A DNA stretch of 64,000 bases from an uncultured Prevotella sp. (GTDB lineage: Bacteria > Bacteroidota > Bacteroidia > Bacteroidales > Bacteroidaceae), in assembly GCA_905236755.1 (NCBI GenBank), contig CAJOCR010000010.1:62001-126000 (forward strand), in the 5' to 3' direction. Shown piece after piece: positions 63,323-64,000 of the stretch. Under the pieces are notes generated by a model. That model was not told the origin of the DNA, made no database searches, and saw only the letters and a list, made by a program, of their open reading frames with translations. The position numbers were made by a program, and so were the translations under genes. Position 1 is the stretch's first letter. Each line of letters begins with the position of its first letter.

Positions 63323-64000
63323 CTAATTATCAGCAAATTCAAATCGCGCTATCAAAGGAAGATGATCGCTAAAACCATTATTCCACTTAGCTCCATTAAA
63401 GTTTCTAAAAGGCTTTACTCCTCCATATTTCTTATCGTCTTCTAACAAAAACGGATAATCAGCAATAAAGCACTCTGTTTTCTTATCAGCAAGAGCAGAA
63501 CTACAAAAGATATGATCTAAACTGCCCCATATTCCTTGAAATTTATATGTGCCTTGAGCGCCATTTGTACCCTTAGCATTTGCTGATATTTCTATTAGTC
63601 GGTTTTCAACCAACATATTAAGGCTCTTGTCACCTGTATAGTCATTAAAATCACCTGTTACTATTATATTTGCATCAGCATTCTGATGCCTTATCGAATC
63701 AATACTCTCACACAAACGTTCAGCTACACATATTCTGAAAGGTCTTGAGAAGCGCTCTCCTCCTGTTCTACTCGGCATGTGAACAACAAAAACGTGTAAG
63801 GTATCACCACTACTAACAACACCAGACACATACAGAATATCTCTTGTTGCACGCATATCCTTAACAGGTTTTATTCTGATTGGATAATGATTTATTGGCA
63901 GAAAGCTTGAAGGCTGATAAAGCAAAGCAACATCAATACCACGCACATCAGGCGAATTAGTCACCAAATACTCATATCTTGCCGTACGCAACAAAGAACG
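63323..64000 (-). CDS. Endonuclease/exonuclease/phosphatase-family protein, 3' part
   Basis: The reading frame is open to the right edge, so the N-terminus lies outside the window; the track start is a TTG within the gene. The visible ~225 residues hold the EEP-fold motifs: VFVVHMPSRTGGERFSRPFR, NIIVTGDFNDYTGDKSLNML (catalytic Asp and Asn), GIWGSLDHIFCSSAL and the terminal FSDHLPLIARFEF with the conserved SDH. Nuclease, phosphatase or sphingomyelinase-like activity cannot be separated from this part. Separated from ffh by ~200 bp. Confidence 0.85.
   Translation of the reverse strand, partial: RSLLRTARYEYLVTNSPDVRGIDVALLYQPSSFLPINHYPIRIKPVKDMRATRDILYVSGVVSSGDTLHVFVVHMPSRTGGERFSRPFRICVAERLCESIDSIRHQNADANIIVTGDFNDYTGDKSLNMLVENRLIEISANAKGTNGAQGTYKFQGIWGSLDHIFCSSALADKKTECFIADYPFLLEDDKKYGGVKPFRNFNGAKWNNGFSDHLPLIARFEFADN

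Overview
The window looks like chromosomal DNA of a gut or rumen Bacteroidales, most likely the Prevotella/Segatella group. Evidence: promoters carry the Bacteroidetes -7 element TAnnTTTG, in several cases with a TTG/TTTG -33 box 19-20 bp upstream; there is a SusC/SusD pair; anaerobic nrdDG and ilvD-ilvB-ilvN-thioesterase-ilvC are arranged as in that phylum; and the mannan enzymes match Prevotella/Bacteroides types. No rRNA or tRNA gene was recognised.

Layout. 1-1299 (-): start of a nuoA-B-C complex I operon. 1395-22052: a beta-mannan utilisation locus of two divergent operons. The minus operon (7619 to 1483) encodes an acetyl esterase, GH26 mannanase, GH130 mannosylglucose phosphorylase, GPH symporter and mannobiose 2-epimerase. 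The plus operon (8059 to 21800) encodes SusC, SusD, two TIG-type glycan-binding lipoproteins, a small secreted protein, a GH26-GH5 fusion, a GH26-like lipoprotein that lacks the catalytic glutamates, and a GH5_7 mannanase. Together they would bind, deacetylate, cut and import mannan, then convert mannobiose to mannosylglucose and split it with phosphate. No hybrid two-component or SusR regulator is present in the window.

22174-28324 (+): MscS-type channel, Kdo synthesis (kdsA, kdsD), a PLD/cardiolipin-synthase-like protein and a LuxR-type regulator with a degenerate receiver. 28452-32256 (-): nrdG, nrdD and a hemerythrin-LuxR sensor, so nrdDG is bracketed by two regulators with closely related output domains. 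32394-35338 (-): rny, zapA, a coiled-coil protein and an unknown protein. 35583-39209 (+): unknown lipoprotein, rfbA and an SLC13 transporter, followed by a membrane-bound LuxR protein (-). 40435-40700: a promoter and a terminator enclosing a stretch without ORFs, a candidate sRNA. 40814-51582: type II pantothenate kinase, a divergent NAD-dependent DNA ligase, a DUF5020 barrel, trmD, patatin, M24 peptidase, C1 aminopeptidase and recJ, followed by recQ (to 53517). 53649-59782 (-): branched-chain amino-acid operon. 59783-60813: repeat-rich gap ending in a 54-codon gene. 60873-64000 (-): folD, ffh and a truncated EEP-family gene.

The most unusual signal lies between genes. Three loci (7748-7824, 21819-22049, 44031-44096) hold arrays of degenerate units in exact 11-bp phase, the longest with 21 units and inverted symmetry about its centre; two of them bracket the susC operon. 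Separate heptamer arrays, GGTAAC triplet repeats and nested palindromes occupy other gaps.
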